Below, piece by piece: positions 10,313-21,284 of a stretch of 64,000 bases of DNA. Source of the DNA: Onchidella celtica (taxonomy: Eukaryota; Mollusca; Gastropoda; Systellommatophora; Onchidiidae); the NCBI GenBank assembly GCA_963931925.1, contig OZ007579.1, positions 36,690,566-36,754,565 of the forward strand, in the 5' to 3' direction. Positions within the stretch are counted from its first letter, which is position 1. Each line of letters opens with the position of its first letter. Under the pieces are notes generated by a model. It saw only the letters and a list, made by a program, of their open reading frames with translations, made no database searches and had not been told where the DNA came from. A program made the translations under genes and the position numbers.

Positions 10313-11557
10313 TGTCATGATTCGGATGTTGTTAGATCTCACGCAGAGCGTGAGTGGTTTTTTTACCAGGGCCATGAGAAATTGGCTGGTGGCCTTGAAC
10401 GGTCCTCGCGAATTATAGTTGGTGAGTAAATAAATGTAAAGTTAAACTGTTAGATTCACGCTTGTCGGTTTTAATGTTCGTGATTAATAAGTAATGGAGT
10501 AGGGGTGAAACAAGGTGGGGATAGTTGACATTGTTAAGTATGACTAGACAAGTTTTGCACGTTAACTGGCTGGTAGAATAGTGCAGACGTATTACTACAA
10601 TTAAAATGGTGGGAGGTTTCGGCCAATGAGATAGCTGAACTAATTGGGCCAGCGGACTAGCACTGCTGGGTAGTTCGATAGTATAAAACATCGTGTAACG
10701 TTCAGATTCATTGAATACAGACGAGCAGAAGCATCGTGTCGTGAAGTATCTCCGGTTGGCCAGTACCTGAACTGTGTGATTTGAAGACTAGAAGTCCTTG
10801 CTAGTCGGACTGACTGAGCTCTAGAAAGAAAGGTCTGAGTGGGCTAACCTTTAAAAGCCCACGCTGCGCTCTTTTGATGTTCGCGCCTACCAGTAGGCGT
10901 GACCAACGGTAACATATCTTATTTGTCTAAGCATAATAGAAGTTCAGAGATAGAGAGAGAACCACAGCCTCATAGGAAGTCTAAGGAAACCCCAGCTGGC
11001 ACTCGACGAACGAGTGGCCCGTATTATAGATCTATCTCCATAGTATGATTGAAGTAATATAGCACATTGTTGATGAATTGAATAGTGATTGTGCATATAT
11101 ATATATATATAGTCTTTTGCAACTGCTTAATTACCTACAAGCCGAAGTGTGCTTCTGTAGGCTTTGAACGTACTGGGCTCTCCTAACATTCAAGCCCATA
11201 TGATTTAGGGAGAGTTTGCCTGGCGACTGGCCAGTGGCGACTCAACTGTCACTTTAGATTGATATCTAGTTTCGTATAATATACCCATTTGCTATTGATT
11301 GCAGTACATCCAATAAGGAACCATAGTTACATGAATATCATAGATTAAGTTAGTAATTAGAATTTATTGCTTTGAATATACCTCTATTGTCTTTTGTTTT
11401 GTTTATTAATATTTAAATAATAAGATGGCCTGACCGGCCTGACATAGATATATGCTCTAGTTATTGAATACTTTTCTTGTGTGGTTGTGTCCGAGTGTGA
11501 GTTAGCTGCCTCTCGTGCAGTCATAACATCCCCAAGACCCTAACTCTGCTCGTGACT
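10313..11557 (+). repeat. Candidate solo LTR, 1245 bp, with TTCCG target duplication
   Basis: The start TGTCATGATT follows TTCCG (10308-10312), and the end CTCGTGACT is followed by TTCCG (11558-11562). The ends form TGTCA/TGACT, one base off the TGTCA/TGACA pattern of the other LTRs here. Its size matches them (1239 and 1253-1278 bp). Inside are a TATA box GTATAAAA near 10680 and a hairpin TCACGC/GCGTGA near the 5' end. There is no internal coding region. Confidence 0.55.
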
Positions 11558-11728
11558 TTCCGGACGAAGGGAAACTATCATGAAATTAAATTGGAAGTAG
11601 TATTTCAATTTGTTGCGTCCCTTGACTAGACTAGCGCCACGTTGAGTGCAGGGAGACAGTTCTAAGAATCAACACTACAGTAGAAATACATGTAATTCGG
11701 TTTTGGTCCACAAGAGACCTCCTTCCAT

Positions 11729-11950
11729 GAGAGAGAGAGAGGAGGGGAGAGATACAGACAGACAGAGAGAGAACGAGAGAAACAGACGGACAGAGAGACA
11801 GAAAGAGAGAGACACAGAGAGAGACAGGGAGAGGCAGAGAGAGAGAAAGAGAGAGACAGAAAGAGACAGAGAGAGAGACAGAAAGAGACAGAGAGGGAGA
11901 GAGAGAGACAGACAGAAAGAGACAGAGAGAGAGACAGAAAGAGACAGAGT

Positions 11951-12000
<50 letters not shown>

Positions 12001-12005
12001 AAGAG
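11729..12005. repeat. (GA)n/(CAGA)n microsatellite
   Basis: Compound purine repeat of GAGA and GACAGA units. The reading frames are low-complexity artefacts. Confidence 0.95.
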
Positions 12006-12192
12006 GCTACGAACAAATTTTGATTGGCACGCATTCACTTCCTACTAAAACCATGCACGGGACAAGAGTCGTAATTTCTAGACTATGACTGGCGCATAGT
12101 CCTTTAACAGCAGCAAAGCGAAAAGATTATGTACTAATTATGCAAATTTTGTTAACAGAAATTTCTTATCTGTCTATTTTCTCACTGTTCAG

Positions 12193-12279
12193 CTTGTCAA
12201 AACTACGGCCAGCCAGCGAATCAGACCTGTGAGTCCGTCTGTCGGGGTACCATTATACCCAATGGTCTATGTCCTGCAG
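12193..12279 (+). CDS. Third exon of the secreted cysteine-rich gene (phase 1-1)
   Basis: The acceptor GTTCAG|CT and donor GCAG|GTGAGT bound 87 bases, again a multiple of three and phase 1 on both sides. The encoded stretch begins PCQNYGQPANQTC and has four Cys (C-x10-C-x3-C-x9-C). It joins the second exon in frame. The next module (24710) begins in phase 0, so an exon that changes phase from 1 to 0 is missing from my model, or the two sets belong to different transcripts. Confidence 0.5.
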
Positions 12280-12302
12280 GTGAGTTGTAGATTTTTATCA
12301 TA

Positions 12303-12760
12303 CTAGATGAAGTTCGCTGCATTATCCGGGATAAACCTGTGAACCAGCCGTTCCATCTCTCTCTCTCTCTCTTTCTCTTTGGTCTAGAACGCTTCCCATA
12401 TTCTAGTCTTTCTACAGATTTCATGCGCACCAGACCACTACGCACTCATTTCTGGTAGGGAAATTGCGCTCACCGAACTGAACGCGTATTAATACATCGT
12501 TTCCGGTGTTGTGGGCTTACTACTGGGGAGCCAAAAATAAAGATCCTTTTATTTTACACTTTTATAACTTTTTATTTAAAAATACCTGAAAGTTGAATCA
12601 ACACAATCGGTCGATACAAACGCGATTGGGCTGGATTAGCTGACCCTTTGGAAAATTAACCTTATCATTGCTGAATCTGTCATTTAAGCTGTAGTGTCGA
12701 GGGAAAAAGGGTCACATTTGCACCACAATAAATTACTCCCGTCACTATTTTTTTTTTTTT
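12303..12760 (-). mobile_element. Helitron-like nonautonomous repeat, copy 1
   Basis: On the minus strand it ends in CTAG followed by T, with a GC-rich, weak inverted repeat about 10 bases before. These are the 3' end marks of Helitrons. About 80-90% of it recurs at 12766-13110 and 57277-57725. It includes a TC microsatellite. The 5' end is set only by loss of similarity. Confidence 0.5.
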
Positions 12761-12765
12761 TATAA

Positions 12766-13110
12766 CTAGATGAAGTTCCCGGCATTATCCCGGATAATGA
12801 ACCCACCGTTCCATCTCTCTCTCTCTCTCTCTCTCTCTTTGGTCTAGAAAGCTTCCCATAATTATTCTACATTCTTACTACAGATTTCATGCACTCCAGA
12901 GCACTACTCTTTTACGGCTTTTAATTTAAAAATACCTGAAACTTGAATCAGCATAATCGGTCGATACAAAAGCAATTGGACTGGACTCGTTGACACTTAG
13001 CCAAATTAACTTTATAATTGTTAAAACCGCCATTTAGGCTATAGCATCGAGCAAAAAAAAGGGGGGAAATTGCACTACAATGAATTACTCCCACCAATAT
13101 TTTTTTTTAT
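12766..13110 (-). mobile_element. Helitron-like nonautonomous repeat, copy 2 (tandem)
   Basis: It starts directly after copy 1 with the same CTAG end (A before CTAG on the plus strand) and the GC-rich motif CCCGGCATTATCCCGG. It lacks about 100 bases present in copies 1 and 3. Confidence 0.5.
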
Positions 13111-13389
13111 AATAAGATTTGCAAGACTCATATAGACAAACGTTATAGGACGGTCTTTTTGCCTTTAGATTTTTAACTTCATTTTCATTTGATCTTATTC
13201 ATAGGGATCTGAGGGCTAAAGGCTGGCCCAAAGTAAGATAACGAAAAAACCGTGAACAGCGCAAAGTGGCCGTTATCGTGCCGATGCGCCGTGAAACCCA
13301 AACTCAAACTCTTTTCATGATCTTCATGGCCATCAACATCAGCGTGGTTATTATTAACGTGATCATCAACACTTACTGTTCTGGTTCTT

Positions 13390-13454
13390 TATTCTGCATT
13401 AATTATCATCACCATCACCATCATTATAATCATCATCATCACCATCATTATAAT
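13390..13454 (+). repeat. 24-bp minisatellite, left part
   Basis: ATC/ACC-rich units identical in kind to those at 22563-22945. The array was split by the retrotransposon at 13455-22562. The last five bases, ATAAT, are the left target duplication. Confidence 0.88.
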
Positions 13455-14707
13455 TGTTACGGGTGTGCCCTCGAGTGTTACGGGGATGGTTTATATGGAA
13501 TTATTGTTACGACTGCATTTTAACTATCGAGAGGTTTTTAGAAATTACTCTTCCATACCATGCCACATATACTAATAACAATTCGAGTAAGTTTTATCAA
13601 GGACCTTGCAGGGCCACAAATTTATTACTTTAAATTCCCTAACAAATTTCGTCTAGCTTTTACATATTAAAAGGACAACATCAGCAGCATCAAATGAAAA
13701 TACAATAATATATCACTAGAAGTCTCCTCTAGATTCTTAAAAGATTATATCATTCTGACTCATTCACAATTTAATTATTACTTCTCTATCTTTCAGATAT
13801 AGCCTACCTACTATCTAATAAATAATATCTTAATGTCTCAGACGACAATGTTAACTCAGTTACTTGTGCCTACCGCTTAAAAAGGATATAACTCGTCAAC
13901 ACAACTGACGTAGTTACATTAGATCTAGATCTACTCTAGGATGGGCTGGCAATCCCCAGCCTCATCCAGACACATCAATTTCAATTTACAAATGTGTATA
14001 CCAGACACTCATGCTAGATCTAGTTGCATGTAAAATACATTGTAGTCTTGCATTCTTTGGTAGCACTTCTACTGGAAAATTAAGGTCAGATTCACGTTCA
14101 TCGTCGAATCAGTGGGTAGAAACTTACGATTTGGAGAAAATAGCAGTAGATCTTTTCATAAGAGCGTATGGTCTCATTCCAATGTCTTTCAATGGCATAG
14201 ACATGGCTTTAACAATCTTCTGATTCTCTCAGGCCGAATCCAGCCGACTGCCCTCACAGATGGATAATAATTCTGCATGGAGTGATCAAACATAGTAATG
14301 GCTCCACTTAAATACTGCTCGGCCATATGCAATTCCCCAGCCAACTGCCCAAATTTGATTGGTGCATCCATTTCGAGCTCAGCTCGCAGATTCTATTAAT
14401 AGTAACAGACAAGGTCAATTTAACATATCAAAACCCTTCCTAAAGTCACTAACCCTCTACGTTTTATGTACGAATTTACTATTTCCCTTTTACTCACCCC
14501 TTCCCTCTCTGTTAGAATTCATCAAAATCACGGGGTCGAAAACTGCACCGTCACTGCCCCACTTTCTTTCCATCTCTAAGAAAAAGCGTTACAAAAACAA
14601 ACTGTCCACGAGAATAGTTCAAGGACATTTGCACTGGCTAAAATCAACGCGACCCTGAAATAAACAAACCGTGACCCAGCACGGCAATTCTAGTCCTAAC
14701 CCTGACA
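13455..14707 (-). repeat. 3' LTR of the complete Gmr1-like element
   Basis: 1253 bp. On the minus strand it starts TGTCAGGGTT and ends CCCGTAACA. It equals the other LTR minus 25 bp (junction 14131/14132). Confidence 0.92.
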
Positions 14708-14708
14708 T

Positions 14709-14720
14709 ATCCCCCACCCC
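14709..14720 (-). other. Polypurine tract of the complete element
   Basis: Minus-strand GGGGTGGGGGAT just before the 3' LTR, the same 12-base core as at 3996-4007. Bases 14721-15386 are the 3' untranslated part of the element. Confidence 0.75.
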
Positions 14721-15386
14721 AGTGAAAATTTTAAATAAAATTTACACGATAGGATCCAAGAAATCCCAAAGTTATTGTGGTAGGGGCTTAAGTAGTACTG
14801 TAGAAAAATGAGCCTTAAGCTTGAGAAGAAAAATCTAACTAAGAACGTGCATATTGGATGGACAAAAAGCATACAACTATTGATGCCACGTTCTATAGAA
14901 TCTAGTGTATCTAAACATTCTTACTGCACCCAATCAAAATTCTCAGGAATATCTATAATAACAATGAGTATATCACTGTATACTGCTGGATTAAAGTATA
15001 ACTATTATCAAATAATGAAGCCTTACTGAAGGAATAGGCTCATAATTATCTAGTCAACACACACAATTGCTGCTTATATAGACATTCACACACAATATAT
15101 TGTTAATTAAAATACTGTGGTATCCAATGGCAGCAGTAGCTCTGGTAGCTTGGTTTGCCATGTCTCCATCTCATTGACCCGCTGACAAGGGCGTCAGGTT
15201 TGCCAGAAGTTCAGGTCACAGTCAGGAATGACGCTGGTGGAAAGAGGATATTCACAACAAAAAAGATTGTAAAACTGGTTCATAAAGTAATGAACAAGAT
15301 AAATGTGAATCCATCCACCGTCTAGAATTGAGGGGGACAAGCACTATCCAACCCCAATACAAGACACAACACTCTTTAATAGGAAT

Positions 15387-18094
15387 TTAAATGAGACGTG
15401 ACAAAATATCAGCTTGGGAATTGTCACCGCCAGGGATAGCCCGGATAACAAACCGGTATTCCTGGAGTGCAAGACTCCACCTCGTTAATCGAGCATTTTT
15501 AGCCCTGTTAGCCTTCAAGAACAACAACGGACGATGGTCCGTTTCAATTATAAACTCGGACATGAGTAGATATCTCGAAAATGCGTTTACAGCAAAAATG
15601 ATAGCGAGGCACTCTCGCTCGATAATTGCATAGCGGCATTCCCTATCTAGCAACTTGCGGCTGGCGTATAGACATGGCCGCAAGGTATCGTCTCGTTCCT
15701 GTAATAACACAGCTCCCAATCCCTTGTCCGACGCATCAGTGCGGACAATAAATATTTGGTTTATATCTGGCAGTATGAGAATGGGGGAAGTGGAAAACAA
15801 TTGTTGAACGGTACGAAGTGTATCAGCACATTCGGTTGTCCATTTCACTTTATTAGGAAAATTCTTTCTTGTGAGGTCCGACAACGGAGCTGTAAGCGAA
15901 GAAAAATTTGGAATGAATTTCCTATAATAGTTAAGAAAGCCCAATAAACTACGAACTTCTTTCTTAGTTCGAGGGGGTTGGAGCTTTAAAATGGTAGTTA
16001 TCTTCTTGTCATCAGGAGTCTGAACGCCGTGGGCAATTGTATGGCCCAGAAAATTAATTTCATTATATCCTAAAAACACCTTACTGGGTTTCGCCGTAAG
16101 GCCAGCTCGACGAAGAGCAATAAAAACTTGTCGTAGGGCTGCGAGGTGGCCCGACCAATTGGTTTCATAAATACAAATGTCGTCAAAATACGACAATACG
16201 GAATTCATACCCTGGAGCAATATTGTCATCATACGGGCGAAAGTGGCAGGGGCTGTAACTAACCCGAAAGGCATATAGCGCCACTGCATAAGACCCAACG
16301 GAGTCTGAAAAGCGGTATATTGCTTGCTATTCTCATCAAGCGGAATTTGCCAATAGCCTTTGGAAAGGTCAATTTTAGAAAAAATCGTTGCCGTCGCTAA
16401 CTGAGCAAAAAGATTCTCCTGGTTGGGAATCGGTTCAGCGTCATATATCGTAACCTCATTAAGTTTACGATAGTCAATACAAAAACGCACTGTATCATCT
16501 TTTTTTTTCACTAAGACGATGGGTGAGTTATATGGGCTCGTCGATCGCTCTATCACTCCCAGGTGAAACATGTTACGTACCTCGGATATTATAGTCTCCT
16601 GTGCGTGCAGCGGACGCGGGTATGGTTTAACAAAGACGGGTATATCCGTCTTTAATCTTATAACATGCTGTATCAAAGAAGTATTACCTGGTAGATCAGT
16701 AAAGACTGTAGTAAACTCGTTAAGCAAATCTCTTATATCTTGTCTTTGGGATTCAGATAAATCTGGATTTATATTTACATCCGAAGTGTTTTCAGAAGAT
16801 CGAAGTGCGGGGATTGAATTCTCTATCTTAATAGGATCATCATCGTCAACTGAAACTAAGGCCGCATTGGCCTGAGCAACCACATTTCGGCGATTATTCT
16901 GTCGATTATCCTCGTCGGACAGGTACTGCTTTAACATATTTATATGGAAGACTTTGTCCTGTCCCCGAATCTTGATAAGATAATTTACTCGAGAAAGTCT
17001 CTTTAGGACTTTAAAAGGTCCCTTCCATGTAAGAAGGAGTTTATTTTTCGTCTCCGGAAGGAGAACAAGAGTTTGGTCTCCGACGGCCAAGGTTCGCAAT
17101 CGGCTACCTTGATCACGATATAGTTTATAAAGACTAGCATGCGCAGCTGAAGATTTTTGTGCGAGCTGACATGCGTTAAGAATTCGATGCCGCAAGTCTA
17201 CAACGTATTGATATGCAGACCGCGTATCGTTGTCGTCGGTGTCTGATCCGGCGAATAAATCATGGAGTATGGCCATTGGACCACGCGGCTTGCGACCATA
17301 CAATAATTCGAAGGGGGAAAAACCCGTCGATGCGTCCGGCAGTTCTCGGTATGCAAAAAGAATAGCGGGGAGTTGTCGATCCCAATCACTCGGCTTGTCG
17401 GCGGAAACTCGCGCAAGCATACTTTTCATGGTAGCATTCCACCGTTCACAGCAGCCATTAGACTGTGGGTGGTATGGAGATGTCAATCTTTGTTTAATCC
17501 CGACCAATTCCAAGACTTTCTTAAAAAGTTCAAAGGTAAACTGTGGACCTCTGTCCGATAAAATTTCAACCGGAAACCCAAGACGCGAAAAAATAGTAAT
17601 AAGGGCCTCAGCGACATGATCAGCTGAAATGTCTTTTAGCGGAATGGCCTCTGGCCAACGGGTTGCGTAGTCAATGACAGAAAGTATAAAACGATGTCCT
17701 CTGTCTGACTTGTGTAGGGGTCCAACTATATCTACGGCAACGCGCTCAAATGGTCTGGAGACCATAGGCATCTCCTGCAGAGGAGCCCGCGATGCTCTTC
17801 CTTTAGGAGTACGTCTCTGACATACGTCACATGTTGATACGAACCGGTTTACATCTGCGTAAATACTAGGCCAAAAAAATTGCGATAGTATTCGAGACTT
17901 AGTTCTGGCCTTTCCTTGGTGACCCGCCAAGGAAGTGTCATGCGCGAGACGAATAATGTCGCGACGAAAAGATCTCGGTACTACAAGCTGCATGACGGCC
18001 TCTCGCTTACTCCGAAAATTACGATATAATAAGTCATCTTTAATAAGAAACTTAGAGGTATCCGGTGCGGTCAACCTTAGCAAACAAATGTTTC
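15387..18094 (-). CDS. Gmr1-like pol: integrase, reverse transcriptase, RNase H
   Basis: About 900 codons, counted here from the TTG at 18083. The frame opens just after a TGA near 18095 and has no obvious ATG, so it is probably reached by frameshifting from gag. Integrase comes first: HHCC finger H48, H55, C85, C88; catalytic D118, D177, E213 (DD35E); GPF tail at 355-357. The RT follows, with KIDLSKGYW (D572) and YFDD at 632-635. RNase H is last (RTDASD, ERECLA, TDHRPL, QADILSR). All catalytic residues are present and the frame is intact. The domain order is that of Gmr1-like elements. Protease is encoded in gag instead. Confidence 0.93.
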
Positions 18095-19893
18095 AATGTG
18101 GGATCTGAATGTTGCTCATCATGAAATGCATTAGACGTTATGTTCACTTCAATAGTAGGATTACTCAATGGACTGTCTGCTCGTCGAGTCGATTGTAGGC
18201 GTGTTGTCGCACAAGCAATACTCTCCTCCTCAGTCCAAATTTCCAAGTTACCGATAGGAAACTTATTTACTTGAGGTACATTCCCTATGATTATATCAGC
18301 CACCGGATTAGGTAGTACACATGCGGTAACAATACCTGTGAGAAAACGTGTGTCAATATAAACTTCTGCAAGACGGAATCGCTCTACAGATCCGCCAAAA
18401 GTAATACAAGTTACCTCTTTATCCAAAAATTGTGTTGGACGGACTAGTGACTGTCGAACGCCGATAGTCGTGCATCCGGAGTCACGTAGAACAGAAGCGC
18501 GAATAGCGTTCACGCGGCCCTGGTAAAATGTTAATTCACCCAGTTCATGTAGGGCGGACATGACTGGAGTAGCCTTTGATTGCGATGAAGATTTATTAGT
18601 ATAACCAACATCTGTATAGGGTGTAGATTGTACAGAGCAGGCATTTGCCGATTCCATTTTCACGTTACAAAATTTTTGTATGTGGCCTACCCTATTACAC
18701 CTAAAACACATAATACGATTAGGATCGTTTCCACGATAAGGAAGACTCTGCGGTCTATCATAATCATGATTATTATCAAAATGCACTCGTCGCGGCGGTC
18801 CCTGAGGCCGGTTATATTGTTGGCCTGGATAGTTGCCACGATAATATGGGCGAGGCTCGTAAAAAGAATAAGTCTGGTATCCTCGACGCGGGGATACATT
18901 ACTTCGATTCGGGAAATCCCTCTGTCTAAAAAAAGGTGGCTCTGATTGAGAGGGCGGATTTGGGGCCTGACGACGAGTCGGCCTTGAACGATCGTGTCCG
19001 GTTGGCGCTCCTTTGCCCACGTTGGCATAACACGGTGCTATAGTTGAAGGCTTTGCCAAAGGACGATTTGGGTGGGCGGACGCATAACGTTCCGCGCACG
19101 ATGTGATTTCTTCAGAGGATGTCGGTGCCCTCTCTTTAAGGTGGGCAACCAAATCGGAATGACATGCCGTATAGATTTGGTCCTTTAAGACCAAATCATA
19201 AAGTTGGGAATAATTTCCGGTAGTCACGTTCGCGAGCTCGATCCAGCGATCTAAGTAATGTTTCAGCCGATTCACATAAGTTGAGAAATTTTCAGATGGC
19301 TCAGGTTTACATGAGCGAAATCTTTGATGAAAGCCATCCTCGGTATGCTGGAATCGCTTAAGCAGTGCTGTTTTAAGCTTGTCATAGTCGTTGGCATCCT
19401 CTACTTTGAGGCTATGAAATACTTCTAGAGCCTTACCTGTTAGTAAATTAGACAGGCATGAACTGTACATCGCCTGCTGCCATCCGACGCATTTAGCGTG
19501 TAGCTCGAACCGATGCAAATATGCGTCGATCTGGTCGAGTTTTTCATTAAACGTCGGCAGTTTTGGTTTGGTAGCATACGTATTGCTGGCAGTAGTGGGG
19601 GTTACAAGCGATTCTCGCTCTAACTTCTTCATTGCGAGTTCATGCTGTCTTTCCTTTTCTCTCTCTCTTTCTTTTTCTCTTTCTCTTTCTTCTTTTTCTC
19701 TTTCTCTTTCTCTTTCTTTTTCTCTCTCTCTTTCTTTTTCTCTTTCTCTTTCTTCTTTTTCTCTTTCTCTTGCTGCTAGCCGATCCTCACGATCTCGGTC
19801 TTGCTGTAATTGTCGTTCGCACCACGAGGCGCGTTCTTCTTCTGGTATACCCAGAGCTTTGGCAGAGTCAATGTATTTGAGAAACTCGGCCAT
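18052..19893 (-). CDS. Gmr1-like gag with CCHC knuckle and protease
   Basis: 613 codons from ATG 19893. A charged, predicted coiled region of RE/EK repeats covers roughly 25-90 and is encoded by a TCTTTC-type simple repeat. A retrotransposon gag core follows at about 110-275 (LPTFNEKLDQIDAYLHRFE onward). One CCHC knuckle is near 393-408 (CFRCNRVGHIQKFC), and an aspartic protease motif D-S-G is near 470. The last 43 or so bases overlap the pol frame, which lies +1 relative to gag. The first element has two knuckles and D-T-G, so the two are different lineages. Confidence 0.9.
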   Translation of the reverse strand: MAEFLKYIDSAKALGIPEEERASWCERQLQQDRDREDRLAAREREKEEREREKEREREKEREREREKEEREREKEREREKERQHELAMKKLERESLVTPTTASNTYATKPKLPTFNEKLDQIDAYLHRFELHAKCVGWQQAMYSSCLSNLLTGKALEVFHSLKVEDANDYDKLKTALLKRFQHTEDGFHQRFRSCKPEPSENFSTYVNRLKHYLDRWIELANVTTGNYSQLYDLVLKDQIYTACHSDLVAHLKERAPTSSEEITSCAERYASAHPNRPLAKPSTIAPCYANVGKGAPTGHDRSRPTRRQAPNPPSQSEPPFFRQRDFPNRSNVSPRRGYQTYSFYEPRPYYRGNYPGQQYNRPQGPPRRVHFDNNHDYDRPQSLPYRGNDPNRIMCFRCNRVGHIQKFCNVKMESANACSVQSTPYTDVGYTNKSSSQSKATPVMSALHELGELTFYQGRVNAIRASVLRDSGCTTIGVRQSLVRPTQFLDKEVTCITFGGSVERFRLAEVYIDTRFLTGIVTACVLPNPVADIIIGNVPQVNKFPIGNLEIWTEEESIACATTRLQSTRRADSPLSNPTIEVNITSNAFHDEQHSDPTLKHLFAKVDRTGYL

Positions 19894-21284
19894 GATATGT
19901 TAAAATATGTAACTAGTAAGTATTTACCTACTGTTAAGGTATATCGCGGTATCAATTATATTATCTGTAACAGTTATTGTCTGTTAATATTAATTCAGTG
20001 TCTTACGTTAGCACTGCTTCGCGAAAAGAATGTTCTATCTCTCTCTGTAAATTACAGGCAGTATCACTTAAACTGCAAAACTTTATCTCTCTCTCTCTCT
20101 CTGAATATGAATTCTAGTAAGGCAGTGCCGTCTATCCGTTGCTCCCACTGCAATAAAATATATATATCGCCTTTAATGCGATAAATTAATGTCTTGAGTG
20201 ATCACTCTCAAAATTTATGTCTCTCTCAACGTGACGAACCAGTGTCCTCTGTTATCACTGTGAAAAATGAATCGCTCTCTCAATGCGATGAATCAAAAAT
20301 ATATCTCTCTCTCAACGCGACAAATTTGAAATATCTCTCTCTTCTCAAAACGCGGACACGCAGTGTCTTCTGTTACCACTGCAAAATTATTCTCTCTATC
20401 TTCAACGTGAAATTGTCACGTGAACAAAAATTTATTATATTCTTCTCTCTCTCTCATATGTCAAATCCAGATTACAATTCAACGTGGTTTTAGCACGTGA
20501 AACACCTCAGGCATATATTGTAAACATAACAATGTTAGTATAGTAGTTTAAAGTTTATAAGGAAGCAAAAAGAAATACAATAAACAAGACGCTATACTGA
20601 CAAGTAAGACGAACGATAACAGACCCTACAAGTCCTAACTTATATTACAGAAAGTTCAAGAAGAAGACAGGAGAGACATCTTCCTAAAGAAAAGTGAGGA
20701 AGTAAGAAAAACGCCACAATCTATACGAATAATGGATCCCTAAAAGAACTATTCACAGTGAAGCAAATCCCCCCGAGTTATCAATAGCCACCAAGGCACT
20801 CCAATATCCTTCGAAATGGCAAAGAAGATATGCTAAACTATGACCCCAACCAACCTCCCGCTCTTAAACTAAACATATAGTAAATGGTAAAATAGCCTGG
20901 ACACACAGAGCGGAAAGTACGTCGCCCTCCTCAAGACTGTTAGATAGATGGTTCACTTAACTTTGTTTTTGAGGAATTCAGATGGTAAGTATCCTCAAAC
21001 CATAGCTCCAATCCAAAAAAAATGCGTTTCTATCTCAGGTAGATCTGTAAGGTGAAGAATGTCCCTCGCCGGTGTCGTCGGGTCAACGGGATGTTGAGTT
21101 CACCATATGAAATTGAAACAAAATGTTAAATTAATACAAATTGCCTAAAATCTATAATAAAAAGGACCTGAAAACACTATGTTACAACAGTACAATATCA
21201 AATAATGGAATAAAAATACAATAGGTTTTAAATAATTTATCTATGGCATGGCGTTATTTAAGTTCTTTAAGGGTCCCTCTCCAG
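19894..21284 (-). other. 5' leader of the complete element with degenerate repeats
   Basis: 1391 bp between LTR and gag. Around 20040-20500 a motif of about 60 bp recurs roughly five times (plus strand: CACTG(C/T)AAAAT, then TCTCTCTCAA, then CG(T/C)GA). It could be a packaging or translation-control region; that is inference. No protein is recognised. Confidence 0.6.
21268..21283 (-). other. Primer binding site candidate
   Basis: One base inside the 5' LTR the minus strand reads TGGAGAGGGACCC, starting with TGG as needed to pair with a tRNA CCA end. I could not identify the tRNA. Confidence 0.5.

Noticed and set aside
14011-14658. Short open frames repeated at 21841-22513
   Set aside because: They are inside the two LTRs of the same element and are duplicated only for that reason.
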